This document shows, piece after piece, positions 16,915 to 26,383 of a stretch of DNA of 64,000 nt. The stretch's first letter is position 1. Every line of letters begins with the position of its first letter. The notes beneath the pieces are model-generated. The model was not told where the DNA came from. It saw only the letters and a program-made list of their open reading frames with translations, and made no database searches. Source of the DNA: a filamentous cyanobacterium Phorm 6 (GTDB taxonomy: Bacteria > Cyanobacteriota > Cyanobacteriia > Cyanobacteriales > Microcoleaceae); NCBI GenBank assembly GCA_003003725.1, contig PVWI01000001.1:50002-114001 (forward strand), given 5' to 3'. Both the position numbers and the translations under genes were made by a program.

Positions 16915-18456
16915 ATGGAGAAAATTCTCGTTTGGTTTTTCACGTACACAATTCAAAAAATCTTAAGTTTAATATGGTGGATATTTCATCAAACCTTCAA
17001 ATCTGTCCGTGCTAGTGCCAGTAGTAAAAACCTTCTAATTCTCGGCCCTGGAGAGACTCTAAAACCTTGGGTGAGATATCTAGAGTTGTTTGATTATTCG
17101 CAAACAGCCAGCAGCAAAGAAGTCAAAAACCTAGCGCATGGCGATGGTAAAAACGGCGATTTTTGGTTGGGAAAGTATGTCACTTTTCGTAAGAGCCAAG
17201 CTAGATTGACAACCGATGTTTGGATTCCCAGTGATTTTTTGCACCAGCACGTTTTGATTGTCGGCCCGCCGGGAGCAGGTAAAACTGAACTGTTGCTGAA
17301 ATCCGCTGAAAATTTGATGCAAAAAGGCAATTTGGTTTGCGTTGATGCGGCAGGATTTTTGGGAGATCGCCTTGCCAACTTCGCTCGCAGTGCGGGGTCA
17401 AAGTTAGTTTGTTGGGATTTGAGTGCTACCAAAAATCAAGTTGTTTGGAACTTTTTGGAGGAATTGGAAAAATTTGGGACTGAAAAGGAAATTAGGGCGA
17501 TCGCAGAAGCTCTCTATGGCAATATTGACGACACAGATCCCAATGCCTGTTTCTGGAAGCGGGACATCATGTGGTTGACTGCCATTCTCGGAATTGTTGT
17601 GGAAGCGCGGCGACAAAATTTAGTCAAACTTGACCCTAGCGATTTACCAGCTATTGTTATGGACAGAGATGCGGTCGAAGGTTTATTAAATAATTTGCCT
17701 CAAGCAAATGCACAGTGGGGTTCCGATCTTTATTCATACCTGACTCTCCCTGACGATCGCTTTGGATTAGATATTAGTTTCCTGCAAAATAAGCTCAGCC
17801 CCTTCAAAGATCCAGGTGTCAGAAGAATTTGCGACGGCGCAAGCGGCATTTTTTTATTACAAGCTTTAAACGGCACTTCCAGACACACTTTAGTAGTCGG
17901 TCAATCCCTCGCTGATGGCAAATTTGGCTCGTCTTTGGCGGCAGTAATGATTAGCTATGTGATGAATGTGATGTACCGGCGGATGAAAAATCCCCAGCAC
18001 AGTTGGATGCCCACTTATATTATCTGCGATGAAGCTCCTCGCTTAAAAAATATTGACTATGAAGAATTAACAGCAATTGGCCGCAATGCCAAAGCAGGTG
18101 TGTTTTTGATGTGCCAATCAATAGACCAATTTCCTGAAAAAACTTTGCCAGCACTTAACAACTGTCGGACTCAAATCTTTTTGCAGGGAGTGAGTCACAA
18201 AACAGCGGATTGGCTGAGTAAACCTTTAGGAGAATATCAAAGGCAGGTGATGACTATGAGTGTATCTGGAGGGGCGTTTGGTCCCAGTCCTTTTAATCAA
18301 AAAAATGTCAGCTACGAAAGAGTTCCTGTTTTGGGTATTTGGGAGATTAGCAATCGGCCTTTGCCTGCATTGCCGAGTGGGTTGAGTGCGATCGTCCGGG
18401 TGAATGCTGCGCAAACGCCGACAACTAAACCTTTTTTAACAGATTATTCAGCTTAG
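16915..18456 (+). CDS. VirD4/TraG-like coupling ATPase
   Basis: A 513-residue P-loop ATPase of the FtsK/VirD4 (type IV coupling protein) class. A short N-terminal hydrophobic region (VWFFTYTIQKILSLIWWIFHQTF, residues 5-27) can anchor it in the membrane. Walker A is GPPGAGKTE near residue 118 and Walker B is YIICDEAPRL near 368. The region after Walker B (AIGRNAKAGVFLMCQSIDQF) matches the sensor helix of TraG/TraD proteins. No relaxase or VirB-type secretion genes accompany it; instead three GTPase-like genes follow directly. I infer it works as a membrane motor of this system rather than in conjugation. The stop lies just before a perfect ribosome site for the next gene. Confidence 0.82.
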   Translation: MEKILVWFFTYTIQKILSLIWWIFHQTFKSVRASASSKNLLILGPGETLKPWVRYLELFDYSQTASSKEVKNLAHGDGKNGDFWLGKYVTFRKSQARLTTDVWIPSDFLHQHVLIVGPPGAGKTELLLKSAENLMQKGNLVCVDAAGFLGDRLANFARSAGSKLVCWDLSATKNQVVWNFLEELEKFGTEKEIRAIAEALYGNIDDTDPNACFWKRDIMWLTAILGIVVEARRQNLVKLDPSDLPAIVMDRDAVEGLLNNLPQANAQWGSDLYSYLTLPDDRFGLDISFLQNKLSPFKDPGVRRICDGASGIFLLQALNGTSRHTLVVGQSLADGKFGSSLAAVMISYVMNVMYRRMKNPQHSWMPTYIICDEAPRLKNIDYEELTAIGRNAKAGVFLMCQSIDQFPEKTLPALNNCRTQIFLQGVSHKTADWLSKPLGEYQRQVMTMSVSGGAFGPSPFNQKNVSYERVPVLGIWEISNRPLPALPSGLSAIVRVNAAQTPTTKPFLTDYSA

Positions 18457-18468
18457 GAGGTGATAAGA

Positions 18469-19224
18469 ATGGGGGTGATTTATATTGGCGATCGGGCAGC
18501 AGGTAAAACTCACTTAGCAATGGAGTTAGCAAACCCAAGAAGTAAATATGTCAAAGTTACTTATCCTGATTACGAAAATCTTAAAGGGATGCTTTATGAT
18601 TCCGAATTAGATAGGACAAAAGCCACAGATGCAGTATCTGCAATTCATAGTCGTCATTTAGAAATCAAGGTAGAACTCCCTACTGGACACAAGCAAATTA
18701 CTTTAGATTGGATAGACACACCAGGAGAAATATGGCGAAATAGTTGGCAATCAGCTAACCCAGATGAGTGGAATTTATTCTTAAACACTATTTTGCAAAG
18801 CGAGGGAATTTTGCTAATAGTTGAACCCTATCGAGAAATTATTCAGCCTAATCTTGCTGTTAATTATGATAATTTCATTACTCAGCAGCAGTGGTGCAAT
18901 AGGTTCGAGCGGTGGGTAGAATTTTTCCGTCATGATTGTAATAAAGTCCGACATTTAACAATCTGCTTAAACAAAGCTGATATGTTTTGTGATATTGCAA
19001 AAGAAGCGTCACAACTAGAATATATTCCCCACCGTTCTAAAAAGAACTGGCTCCAACGGCAAGAATACATCATCGATCTACCCTATTTCGCTCCTATCAA
19101 GCCTCATATCACAGAAATCAAAAAAAGTGTATCTGGCTCTGTTCGTTGTTTCGTTACTAGCATTCACAATCGCTCTTTATTAGAATTGCCTTGGATTTAT
19201 CTAGCTACATTTTTAGCCAAATAA
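18469..19224 (+). CDS. P-loop GTPase-like protein 1 of three
   Basis: The frame opens at a GTG at 18460, but that GTG is itself part of an AGGAGGTGAT Shine-Dalgarno sequence eight bases before ATG at 18469, which is the real start. 251 residues. Walker A is GDRAAGKTH near residues 5-13, the Walker B/G3-like motif is WIDTPGE near 82, and NKAD near 167 fits the G4 guanine-specificity motif. It is shorter and more divergent than the two following paralogues. I infer a TRAFAC-type GTPase, similar to the double-GTPase group of conflict systems, acting with the preceding ATPase. Confidence 0.75.
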   Translation: MGVIYIGDRAAGKTHLAMELANPRSKYVKVTYPDYENLKGMLYDSELDRTKATDAVSAIHSRHLEIKVELPTGHKQITLDWIDTPGEIWRNSWQSANPDEWNLFLNTILQSEGILLIVEPYREIIQPNLAVNYDNFITQQQWCNRFERWVEFFRHDCNKVRHLTICLNKADMFCDIAKEASQLEYIPHRSKKNWLQRQEYIIDLPYFAPIKPHITEIKKSVSGSVRCFVTSIHNRSLLELPWIYLATFLAK

Positions 19225-19237
19225 AGGAGAAAAAATC

Positions 19238-20080
19238 ATGGGAAATATTTGCGTTATCGGGCCGAGAGGATCGGGAAAAACAACCTATTTAGCTGCTTTA
19301 GCATATAAAAAGCAAACAATGGGTAAGTCAAAAAAGTTTAACATTATCCCCTTAAATGATGATGCAAGACAACTCGCAGATAAAGCTGAAAATATTATTC
19401 GTCAGGGAGAATGTTTAGAACCAACAGTCATTGGAGGAGAAATTAAAAGCGTTGATGATTTGCCCTACTACTCTTTTCAGTTGGAAATTGCTAAATCTTG
19501 GTTTGTGAATCCAGAATCATTTCAAGTAAACGTTAGAGATTATCCGGGGGAGGTATTTGAAAAAATAGCAGATTCCAATTTCTCTGATGCTATCTATGAA
19601 GGTTTTATTAATGAATGTTTGATGAAAGATGTCGTAGGGTGCTTAATTATTTTAACCGAGTGGGACAAAGCAAATGATAGTTTTTATGGTCGAGTAATGA
19701 ACCAATTTATAAAATTAATGGATTCTCACAATCGCACCCATGACTTGCGCCTAGCAGTGGCCATGAGCAAGTGTGAAAGGGGAGAACTTTGGTCGGGAAG
19801 ATTAGACCCAGAAACAGATTTATTTAGATTGCATCTCCCTAAAACAACAGATGCTTTGCGAAATAACAGAATTCTATCCCAAAATCTTCTACGGTTTTAT
19901 GCCATTTCTACCTTTGGAGTATTGAAGCGAAATGACCCTAGACCGAATCGCATTGATGAACAGGGAAAATCTGGCAAAGCTTCCGTTTTGAGAGATGCCC
20001 CTCGCTGGCTGTCTTATAACCTGATTGAACCTCTTCATTGGCTAAGTCAAACTACTAAATTAAAGGGAAAGGTGAAATAA
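19238..20080 (+). CDS. P-loop GTPase-like protein 2 of three
   Basis: 280 residues, AAAGGAG before ATG at 19238. The N-terminus begins straight into the P-loop (ICVIGPRGSGKTTYLAALAY). The G3-like motif is RDYPGEVFE near residue 101; the G4 position reads MSKCERGELW near 176, where T/NKxD is replaced by SKCE. The closing segment APRWLSYNLIEPLHWL parallels PKRWRPFGLVAPIYWL in the next protein, proving paralogy. It should be soluble. The DxxGE motif is typical of GTPases in NTP-dependent conflict systems; nucleotide preference is unproven given the altered G4. Its 3' end abuts the next gene with no gap. Confidence 0.78.
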   Translation: MGNICVIGPRGSGKTTYLAALAYKKQTMGKSKKFNIIPLNDDARQLADKAENIIRQGECLEPTVIGGEIKSVDDLPYYSFQLEIAKSWFVNPESFQVNVRDYPGEVFEKIADSNFSDAIYEGFINECLMKDVVGCLIILTEWDKANDSFYGRVMNQFIKLMDSHNRTHDLRLAVAMSKCERGELWSGRLDPETDLFRLHLPKTTDALRNNRILSQNLLRFYAISTFGVLKRNDPRPNRIDEQGKSGKASVLRDAPRWLSYNLIEPLHWLSQTTKLKGKVK

Positions 20081-21001
20081 ATGGTGGATTGGTTTAATCA
20101 AAATAAATCAACAAAATCGAGTGTTACTGAGCCGATCGATCGCAGTGGCGCAATTCGGGTAATAGGCGATCGCAACTCTGGCAAAACTGCTTACATGGCA
20201 TCCCTAGCTTATTGGCCCAATGCCAATGCTTCTAGTCCCGTTCAGACTGTCACGCCTCTGAATGATGACACCAATCAATTGGTTGATAATGCTCAAAATA
20301 TCTTGGAGCAAGGACTACAGCTTGAACCAACCGATCTGAATACAAGTGTCGATGATATCAGAGATTACACCTTAAGTATTGTGCTTAAAGGGCAATTTAG
20401 CTGGAAAACGCCGAAAGTCAACTTGCAACCGCAGCTTGTCAGGTTAAACATAAGCTGCAAAGACTATGCGGGCGAATTTTTTAGCGACCTGCTTCACAGA
20501 AACGGAGATGCGCTGCTAGGAGACTACCTAGAAGATTGCGTAAGAGCAACGGGAATTATGTTTCTCGCAGATGGCACAAGCCACCAGAAAGATTCTCAAT
20601 ATGCTAGCGGTCTAGATAAGTTTTTAATAGCCCTGGATCGCACTGATATTAGCAGCAGTCAGCAACGGATTGCCTTTGTAATGACCAAGTGCGAACAGTC
20701 AGAATTGTGGGTAAACCGCCACAATCCCAGAGAATTAGCCCAAGCTCGTTTCCCCCAAACTTTTAGGAAATTGCAAGGGTGGCAACAAACGGGAGGCGGT
20801 CAAGTGGATTACTTTACTACTTCTGCTTTCGGGATATTGGGAAATAGATATCCAGAACCAAATTCTGTCAAGATTAAGCGCGATCGCGGTGGCACAAATT
20901 CTTGTATTAAAGACCCGAAACGCTGGAGGCCTTTTGGTTTAGTAGCTCCCATTTACTGGCTTTGTACCGGCGAACGACACAAAGAATTAGATAAGGACTA
21001 A
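20081..21001 (+). CDS. P-loop GTPase-like protein 3 of three
   Basis: 306 residues, starting immediately after the previous stop, so translational coupling is likely. Walker A is GDRNSGKTAYMASLAY near residue 28, G3-like is CKDYAGEFF near 128, and the G4 position reads MTKCEQSELW near 200. It shares the pattern TPLNDDxxQLxDxAxxIxxxGxxLEPT with the previous protein, so the pair arose by duplication. The N-terminal 20 residues are an added polar tail. Function inferred as for its paralogues. Confidence 0.78.
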   Translation: MVDWFNQNKSTKSSVTEPIDRSGAIRVIGDRNSGKTAYMASLAYWPNANASSPVQTVTPLNDDTNQLVDNAQNILEQGLQLEPTDLNTSVDDIRDYTLSIVLKGQFSWKTPKVNLQPQLVRLNISCKDYAGEFFSDLLHRNGDALLGDYLEDCVRATGIMFLADGTSHQKDSQYASGLDKFLIALDRTDISSSQQRIAFVMTKCEQSELWVNRHNPRELAQARFPQTFRKLQGWQQTGGGQVDYFTTSAFGILGNRYPEPNSVKIKRDRGGTNSCIKDPKRWRPFGLVAPIYWLCTGERHKELDKD

Positions 21002-21005
21002 AAAA

Positions 21006-23153
21006 ATGAATTCACCAATCGTTAAAATTCACGAATTTAGCACTAGCATTCAAGTAAAAAAGACCTCCGATGGCGGGTGGGAGTCCTTGGGATTTATGGG
21101 GGCATATATGAACATAACCCTCGACCCCATTCCCGCTCCTGTTAAAAGCGCGATTTTCAATCAACAATTTGCCGTTGCTGAAGGTGCATCCAGGGACAAT
21201 CCTGCAATCATTGGTCGCGAAGTGCAGGGTGATGGCGAAGACTGGTCAGTCGTTGCTGTTGTTACTAGGGTCAGAGAGGATTATGATCGAAAACCTAGTG
21301 TATCTCGTTACTTTCTCTGCGAAGGGAAGGGCAATTTGTGGCAGATATTGGCTTGGATCGAGTCTGAACGCAAAGGGGGACGGATGCCTGTTTTCGACCC
21401 CTTTGAAACGAAATATATGGGGCAGCCTAATGAATTCGCTGCTCCCAATCAACCTCAAATTTCTCTGCGTCCAGAACTTGAACAATTACTGGTTAATGAT
21501 GTTCCAGTTATTGTTCCTTTTGGGGAACCCTGTACGACCTTAATTGTCAATCAAATGGCGACGGAAAAAGCCAGACGAAACAATCAGCTTGTCTCCTGGG
21601 CTTTTCAAGTAGAAGCCTTGGAGCAACCCAGAGGTTTTTTGGTGATTCAGCCCGCTAGCGAAAAAGCCCAAGAATTATTGCACAGGGCGATGGCTAGCAC
21701 CCCTCAATATACCGCCCCCATTGCTAGGGAGTACGAGATTAAATCGGCAATCAAAGGTTTGATTAGTCGGGATAAGGTCAAGCCGGAGCAAGTGGAAGTA
21801 ATTGAAACATCAATTAACCAAGTTAAAGATAGCGATTGGGAAGTATTTTTCAACGGACAAGGGTCTTCCCAGGCTCTCAAGCAGGGAATTTACAGCTCTC
21901 AAATGGTGCGGCTGTTGACGCTGAGGGCGATGGTGATTCCCTCGACGTTGCCAGAGTTTTTGGATTGGATGCAGCAGCGAGGAAAACAGGAAGATCATTA
22001 TCAAGTATCGGAGGTTTTTCAATCTGAAGTCAATAACTTTTTTACTCAAATGGCGGGCCAACCATCGTATATTTTGAGTAGAATAAATCAAGGAGTTATG
22101 TTGATAATTCCTCGAATCATCCAGCACCCGGAACTTTTAAATCCTACTTTCTGGCTTTTGAGTGCGCCCTCTGGAATTTGGAGGAAATCCTATTATCAAT
22201 TTATTAGCCCAAATATTAAGGATCAATTGAGTTTGGTGAGTAAGTGGGGTAATACTTTGCCAAACGTCACCAAGACGCAAAACTCTCAACCCAGTATCAC
22301 TGATGACCCTCAGTGGAAACAACTATTCAACCAATTAAGAGTTTACTGGCAGAATCGTCCTTATCCACCAGATGATAAATATTTGCCATTGGCTGAACTT
22401 TTCAGTGGCTTAGACGAGGCAGAAATGGCTGCATTTTTTTATCAGGTAAGTTTGGGGTGTGTTCCCAAAAAGATATTTTCTCAGCTCAAGCAGGAAGGCT
22501 GGAAGCCTAATGTTCCTGTTTATGGCTTGAAAATCAAAAAACAAGTAGGTTTAGCAGAGTATTTGTTGGTTTCACTAATTGAAATAGGGGGTAAAAACGT
22601 GCCACTTGCAATTGTATTTATACTACTCATTTTGACCTTTATGGGAGGATTTTGGTCTGGTGGAGCATTAAATAGTTCCAAAAAACCAGGAGAAACTACT
22701 AGAAATGACTCAAAGAATGTTCAGCAATCTGATATGCCAGTCGATAAAAGAGAAGGTGATTCCGCCAAACCTGGGAATAAACAAACAACAATTCCAGACT
22801 CAAACCCTAATGATTCGGAAAAAGAGCTTGAGTATCGAGGAGAAGGAATGGAACCAGAAAGATTTCAGACAACTATTGATTCTATTGACAAAATTGTCAG
22901 AGATGTCCGCATAAAGAAACCAGAAGAATCTGAGGAGGATGTTCTCAAAGCACTCAGGGAAGTTTTGGGTGTTGGCGACTTGGATTATGACGGAGCAAAA
23001 AATTACGACAATCGCCAGCAAATCAAGTTGGTAAAAGCCATACATTCGTACCAAGGTCGGAAATTTAATAAGCCACTAGGTTATATAAATGATAAACAGA
23101 AAACTTTTAATGCTTTAAAACAAGACATCGAATCTAGGTTGTACATTCGGTAG
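21006..23153 (+). CDS. Large membrane-anchored partner of the GTPases (715 aa)
   Basis: ATG at 21006 lies four bases after the previous stop, with AAGGA upstream. Residues 1-520 are cytoplasmic-type and unfamiliar. The first 170 (strand-rich, with DNPAIIGREVQGDGEDWSVVAVVTRVREDYD and a RYFLCEGKGNLWQILAWIE core) vaguely resemble the N-terminal domain of GTPase-associated (GAP1-type) proteins of ternary conflict systems. One membrane segment (PLAIVFILLILTFMGGFW, about 533-551) is followed by an acidic, asparagine-rich linker and a helical C-terminal domain (620-715) with KxxEESEEDVLKALREVLGVGDLDYDG. I infer the membrane platform for the three GTPases. The GAP1 link is a guess; a profile comparison would decide. 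Confidence 0.6.
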   Translation: MNSPIVKIHEFSTSIQVKKTSDGGWESLGFMGAYMNITLDPIPAPVKSAIFNQQFAVAEGASRDNPAIIGREVQGDGEDWSVVAVVTRVREDYDRKPSVSRYFLCEGKGNLWQILAWIESERKGGRMPVFDPFETKYMGQPNEFAAPNQPQISLRPELEQLLVNDVPVIVPFGEPCTTLIVNQMATEKARRNNQLVSWAFQVEALEQPRGFLVIQPASEKAQELLHRAMASTPQYTAPIAREYEIKSAIKGLISRDKVKPEQVEVIETSINQVKDSDWEVFFNGQGSSQALKQGIYSSQMVRLLTLRAMVIPSTLPEFLDWMQQRGKQEDHYQVSEVFQSEVNNFFTQMAGQPSYILSRINQGVMLIIPRIIQHPELLNPTFWLLSAPSGIWRKSYYQFISPNIKDQLSLVSKWGNTLPNVTKTQNSQPSITDDPQWKQLFNQLRVYWQNRPYPPDDKYLPLAELFSGLDEAEMAAFFYQVSLGCVPKKIFSQLKQEGWKPNVPVYGLKIKKQVGLAEYLLVSLIEIGGKNVPLAIVFILLILTFMGGFWSGGALNSSKKPGETTRNDSKNVQQSDMPVDKREGDSAKPGNKQTTIPDSNPNDSEKELEYRGEGMEPERFQTTIDSIDKIVRDVRIKKPEESEEDVLKALREVLGVGDLDYDGAKNYDNRQQIKLVKAIHSYQGRKFNKPLGYINDKQKTFNALKQDIESRLYIR

Positions 23154-23186
23154 CCATAAAGGAATTAATGAGGTTGATATGGAATT

Positions 23187-24272
23187 ATGATGAGAAGCTA
23201 CTTGTACATACTCGCGGGCATTACATCAGCCTTAATTGGCTGGAACATTGGTCAACTATTCCTCACTGAATTAGGTTTACTGAAGCAATTTCCCGAACTG
23301 ATACTCTTTCCCTGCATCGCAGTATCGCTGGCTGTTGCAATGGTGTTTACTGAAATCTTCATCAGTAGTCCCACTCGACCTAAATTGTGCTGGCGAATTG
23401 CCTTACTTCCGATTAGCATTGCCGCCGGATTGGGGGTATTAGCTGGCTTAATTGCAGGTGGGATTGCCCAAATTGTCTTATTGCCACAAATTCGGTTTGA
23501 TACCCGGATTTTGAGAATTGTCTGTTGGCTATTTATCGGCGCTTCTACAGGCCTTGCTGAGGGCGTGACTTGGCGGTGGCACAGCATTGAAGCGGGAGAT
23601 GCAAAGCGTTTTTGGCAGCGATTCCAAACAAGTTTAATAGCCAGCGTTACAGCGAGTTTAGCAGCCGCGCTAATCTTTGAAATCTTGCGACAAATCGGAG
23701 CATTTCCGCCTGCCTTCAAAGGTGTTGAAGATCCGATCGGATTTGCAATTTTAGGAATGTTGCTGGGCTTCGCATTTAGCCGATCGACATCTCCTAGCTA
23801 CATGGCGGCTCTCAGGGCTGGTACTGGTTTTGAATACACAGGAGAAAATTATGACGATCAATTTGGTACCTCGAACATCGCACCCGCCTATCCCGCGATC
23901 GATAAACAGGAGGCAAAACTCAAGTTTGTTAGCGATAGTGAATCCGACAAGATTGAGGAAGGCTTATCAATTCAACTGCCAGAAAAAGGCATTATCAGAA
24001 TTGGTTCTGCTCCCAAAGCAAATATCCAAATTCCGGGACTTCCCCTTCATGTTGCTGACTTAGAAATGAAAGCCCGTGAAGCTATTCTCAAACCTAATCC
24101 TAAGTCCTACGGCAGTATCGCAGTGAATGGCGATCGCCTGAGTTCTCGCAAAGATATTTCTCTCAAACACAACTACGTTATAACTTTTTACCCAAAAGAT
24201 GAATATACAGCCAATGAACAGAAATTCTACCGATTTGTTTACTACAATCGCTTCCTTGACCCACAAGCTTAG
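23187..24272 (+). CDS. Polytopic membrane protein with C-terminal FHA-like domain
   Basis: 361 residues. Residues 1-205 contain about five or six membrane segments rich in Ala, Gly and Ile (for example ILAGITSALIGWNIG, FPCIAVSLAVAMVF, GLGVLAGLIAGGIAQIV, ALIFEILRQIGAFPP, IGFAILGMLLGFAF). Residues 250-361 have an FHA-like beta sandwich: GIIRIGSAPKANIQIP parallels the GR-S/G loop, followed by VNGDRLSSRKDISLKHNYVITF. A similar TM-then-FHA-like layout appears in the protein at 28783-30243 (there TPVIFGSSEDAHIYL). I infer membrane reading of phosphothreonine signals. The SxxH and N-G-T signature is weak, so phosphopeptide binding is not assured. Confidence 0.65.
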   Translation: MMRSYLYILAGITSALIGWNIGQLFLTELGLLKQFPELILFPCIAVSLAVAMVFTEIFISSPTRPKLCWRIALLPISIAAGLGVLAGLIAGGIAQIVLLPQIRFDTRILRIVCWLFIGASTGLAEGVTWRWHSIEAGDAKRFWQRFQTSLIASVTASLAAALIFEILRQIGAFPPAFKGVEDPIGFAILGMLLGFAFSRSTSPSYMAALRAGTGFEYTGENYDDQFGTSNIAPAYPAIDKQEAKLKFVSDSESDKIEEGLSIQLPEKGIIRIGSAPKANIQIPGLPLHVADLEMKAREAILKPNPKSYGSIAVNGDRLSSRKDISLKHNYVITFYPKDEYTANEQKFYRFVYYNRFLDPQA

Positions 24273-25518
24273 CCTATCTGCATTACTAGCTTTTTCTCTA
24301 GGAAATCCCGCCTGGAGTCAGGTAAAAACTGCGGAAATTGTCGGTAAACCCACAGTAGAAGAGGATCGAGTGACTGTCCGCATAAAAGTCAAAGATGCTA
24401 ACGATAAACCTGTGATGGGTTTACAGGATACAAACTTTAGCCTGGTAGTCGATCGCAAACCACTGGAATTTCGCGGGAAAGATTGGAAAAGTCCCGATGA
24501 AACCATACCTCCCCCGGCTTTCATTATTGTGCTGTTAGATTACAGCGGCAGTATGCAGCAAAAAGACAGCCAGGGTACTAGCAAAATAGAAGGAGCAATG
24601 AAAGCCATTCGAGAATTCACGACAGAACTTGGGAATCGTTGCCCCAAGAATTCAACGGTTGAATGTCCCAAACCCCAAGTGTCAATTGTCCCCTTTGGCG
24701 ACCCCGGACCGAATTGTGCAGGGAATCCAGTTAATCAGGATGTATTAAATAAATTTTTCCCGGCTGGGGATTTCAAATTGAATAATTATCTGGAGTTCCT
24801 AGCTGGTCAAAAACCTTGTGCTTCTACAAATATTTATGAGCCTCTGAGTAAATCGATTCAGTTTTTGGCTGCCGACGATCCGCGTTTTTCTGTACCTGAA
24901 GATTCTAATTTACCGCAGCCAAGACTGTCTGTTGTTTTGTTATCGGATGGTTATCACAATAAACCTAATGAGGAGCGAGATTTCAATAATTTATTAGCAC
25001 TATTGAAGCGCAATGAAAAAATCACAATCCACACTTTAGGTTATGGTTTCACACCAGCTCAGTTGGGGCAGAAGTATGGTTTAGGGAGACCGGCTAAGCG
25101 TTCTGATATTGGTAAGGGCGATCGCAAAGTTCCTGAAGAGGAATTTGTGGATGAAAACCGCTTAGCAGAAATAGCGAAGGTGACGGGTGGTATCGCTGAG
25201 TTTTCACCCAATTCTCAAGCGGTGGCTGAGAAGCTGAAATTATTTATGAATGCTCTTTTGGGCGAGTACCAAATTAGCTACCAGCAGCCGGATGCCGAAC
25301 GCGGTTCTAAGCACGATGTTGGGGTGATAGTTCAATCGGATGGTGCTTCTAAGGTGCAGTCAGAATCAGCATCTTATACGATCGCAGTTTTTGGGCGATC
25401 GCTCCCATTGAACACTCGCATGATGATGCTGCTAGGGGTATTGATAGCCATATCCCTAGGCGGTATTTTACCCTTTTGGCTGTGGGCGAATCATTTAAAA
25501 CAAGAAATGGAGAATTAG
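24199..25518 (+). CDS. Secreted or membrane-anchored vWA protein
   Basis: The frame starts at ATG 24199, overlapping the previous gene by 74 bases; a second ATG at 24214 gives a more typical signal peptide (LSLSALLAFSLGNPAWS before QVKTAE). After that peptide come an Ig-like part (TVRIKVKDANDKPVMGLQDTNFSLVV) and a vWA domain with a MIDAS DYSGSM near residues 114-119. A C-terminal membrane segment (MMMLLGVLIAISLGGILPFWLW) ends with a short basic tail. vWA domains bind ligands through a metal ion. Cys pairs inside the vWA domain (NRCPKNSTVEC) fit an oxidising periplasm. Topology (vWA outside) parallels the next four products. Confidence 0.85.
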   Translation: MNIQPMNRNSTDLFTTIASLTHKLSLSALLAFSLGNPAWSQVKTAEIVGKPTVEEDRVTVRIKVKDANDKPVMGLQDTNFSLVVDRKPLEFRGKDWKSPDETIPPPAFIIVLLDYSGSMQQKDSQGTSKIEGAMKAIREFTTELGNRCPKNSTVECPKPQVSIVPFGDPGPNCAGNPVNQDVLNKFFPAGDFKLNNYLEFLAGQKPCASTNIYEPLSKSIQFLAADDPRFSVPEDSNLPQPRLSVVLLSDGYHNKPNEERDFNNLLALLKRNEKITIHTLGYGFTPAQLGQKYGLGRPAKRSDIGKGDRKVPEEEFVDENRLAEIAKVTGGIAEFSPNSQAVAEKLKLFMNALLGEYQISYQQPDAERGSKHDVGVIVQSDGASKVQSESASYTIAVFGRSLPLNTRMMMLLGVLIAISLGGILPFWLWANHLKQEMEN

Positions 25519-25520
25519 AC

Positions 25521-26339
25521 ATGAAAAGACTTCATTACTCCCCGATAATCTTGGCTAAATGTCTAGTTTTAATAAGTTTTGGATGCGCTGCTATGCCTAA
25601 CAGTCAAACTCAATCGCCAACAACTTCAAGCGGCTGTTTAGAAAAACCAGAACTGTCACTAGATAGTCAAAATGTGAAACTTGTCGTATTAGGAGAGCAG
25701 ATGTTAACAGAATCTGGAATTGCCAGTAAAAGTAAATCGATAGGATACACCTTTGAAGCCAAGGCAAATCAAAAATTGACCTACAAAACGGATAAAAATG
25801 TTTGTATTTGGGTTTTCACGCCAGATAATCAACTTTTGAATACTGGGGTTTTACCCACTACCGGAAAGTACACAATTCAAATATCTGCACCCCAAGGATC
25901 TACGACTGTTGACTTATCTATGGGTTTAGATATTGCACAGGCAACTCCTGCAAGTACACCTAATTCCTCAGCAGTGACATCCGTGCCTTCTCCAGAAAAT
26001 ATACCTAATTCTGCCCCGCCTGCCAATACCACTGCTACTCGAATTTCCCGATCGAACTTTCCCAAAGCCAGTTGCGGAGATCCTCTACCTACCAATCCTA
26101 ATGATTATCCGGTTGATTTTTATCCGGTTTATCTACCCGACAGCGAAGCTAATTTACAACTAGCGCAACGCTTTTGTCAAGATGCCTTATCGAAAAGAAG
26201 AAAAGATAGTCGAACAAGAGCAGTTCAAGTAGCTGCATTTACTACCAAGCAAAAAGCTATAGAGTTTAGAGATTTTTTGAATTCTGAAACTAGCGGTTCT
26301 ACTATAGCTTCTCCTACAAGAATCCAAAATAAACCTTGA
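25521..26339 (+). CDS. Lipoprotein with PPC-like and SPOR-like domains
   Basis: ATG at 25521 has GGAG nine bases upstream; the frame extension to 25476 is unlikely. A lipoprotein signal ends near CAAM (Cys about residue 22; lipobox SFGC, slightly off consensus). Residues 45-140 resemble the bacterial pre-peptidase C-terminal (PPC) beta sandwich: SIGYTFEAKANQKLTYKTD...CIWVFTPDNQLL...LPTTGKYTIQI. A Pro/Ser/Thr linker follows. The C-terminus (RAVQVAAFTTKQKAIEFRDFL) resembles a SPOR domain, which binds denuded peptidoglycan glycan strands. The same PPC-like domain is in the next two products. Confidence 0.75.
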   Translation: MKRLHYSPIILAKCLVLISFGCAAMPNSQTQSPTTSSGCLEKPELSLDSQNVKLVVLGEQMLTESGIASKSKSIGYTFEAKANQKLTYKTDKNVCIWVFTPDNQLLNTGVLPTTGKYTIQISAPQGSTTVDLSMGLDIAQATPASTPNSSAVTSVPSPENIPNSAPPANTTATRISRSNFPKASCGDPLPTNPNDYPVDFYPVYLPDSEANLQLAQRFCQDALSKRRKDSRTRAVQVAAFTTKQKAIEFRDFLNSETSGSTIASPTRIQNKP

Positions 26340-26383
26340 AATCCACTACTTCGACGGACATTAAATCCTAACAAATACAAAAA

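Noticed and set aside
16915..18456. Conjugation system, from the VirD4/TraG-like ATPase
   Set aside because: No relaxase, VirB4 or mating-channel genes occur nearby; the neighbours are GTPases and vWA proteins.
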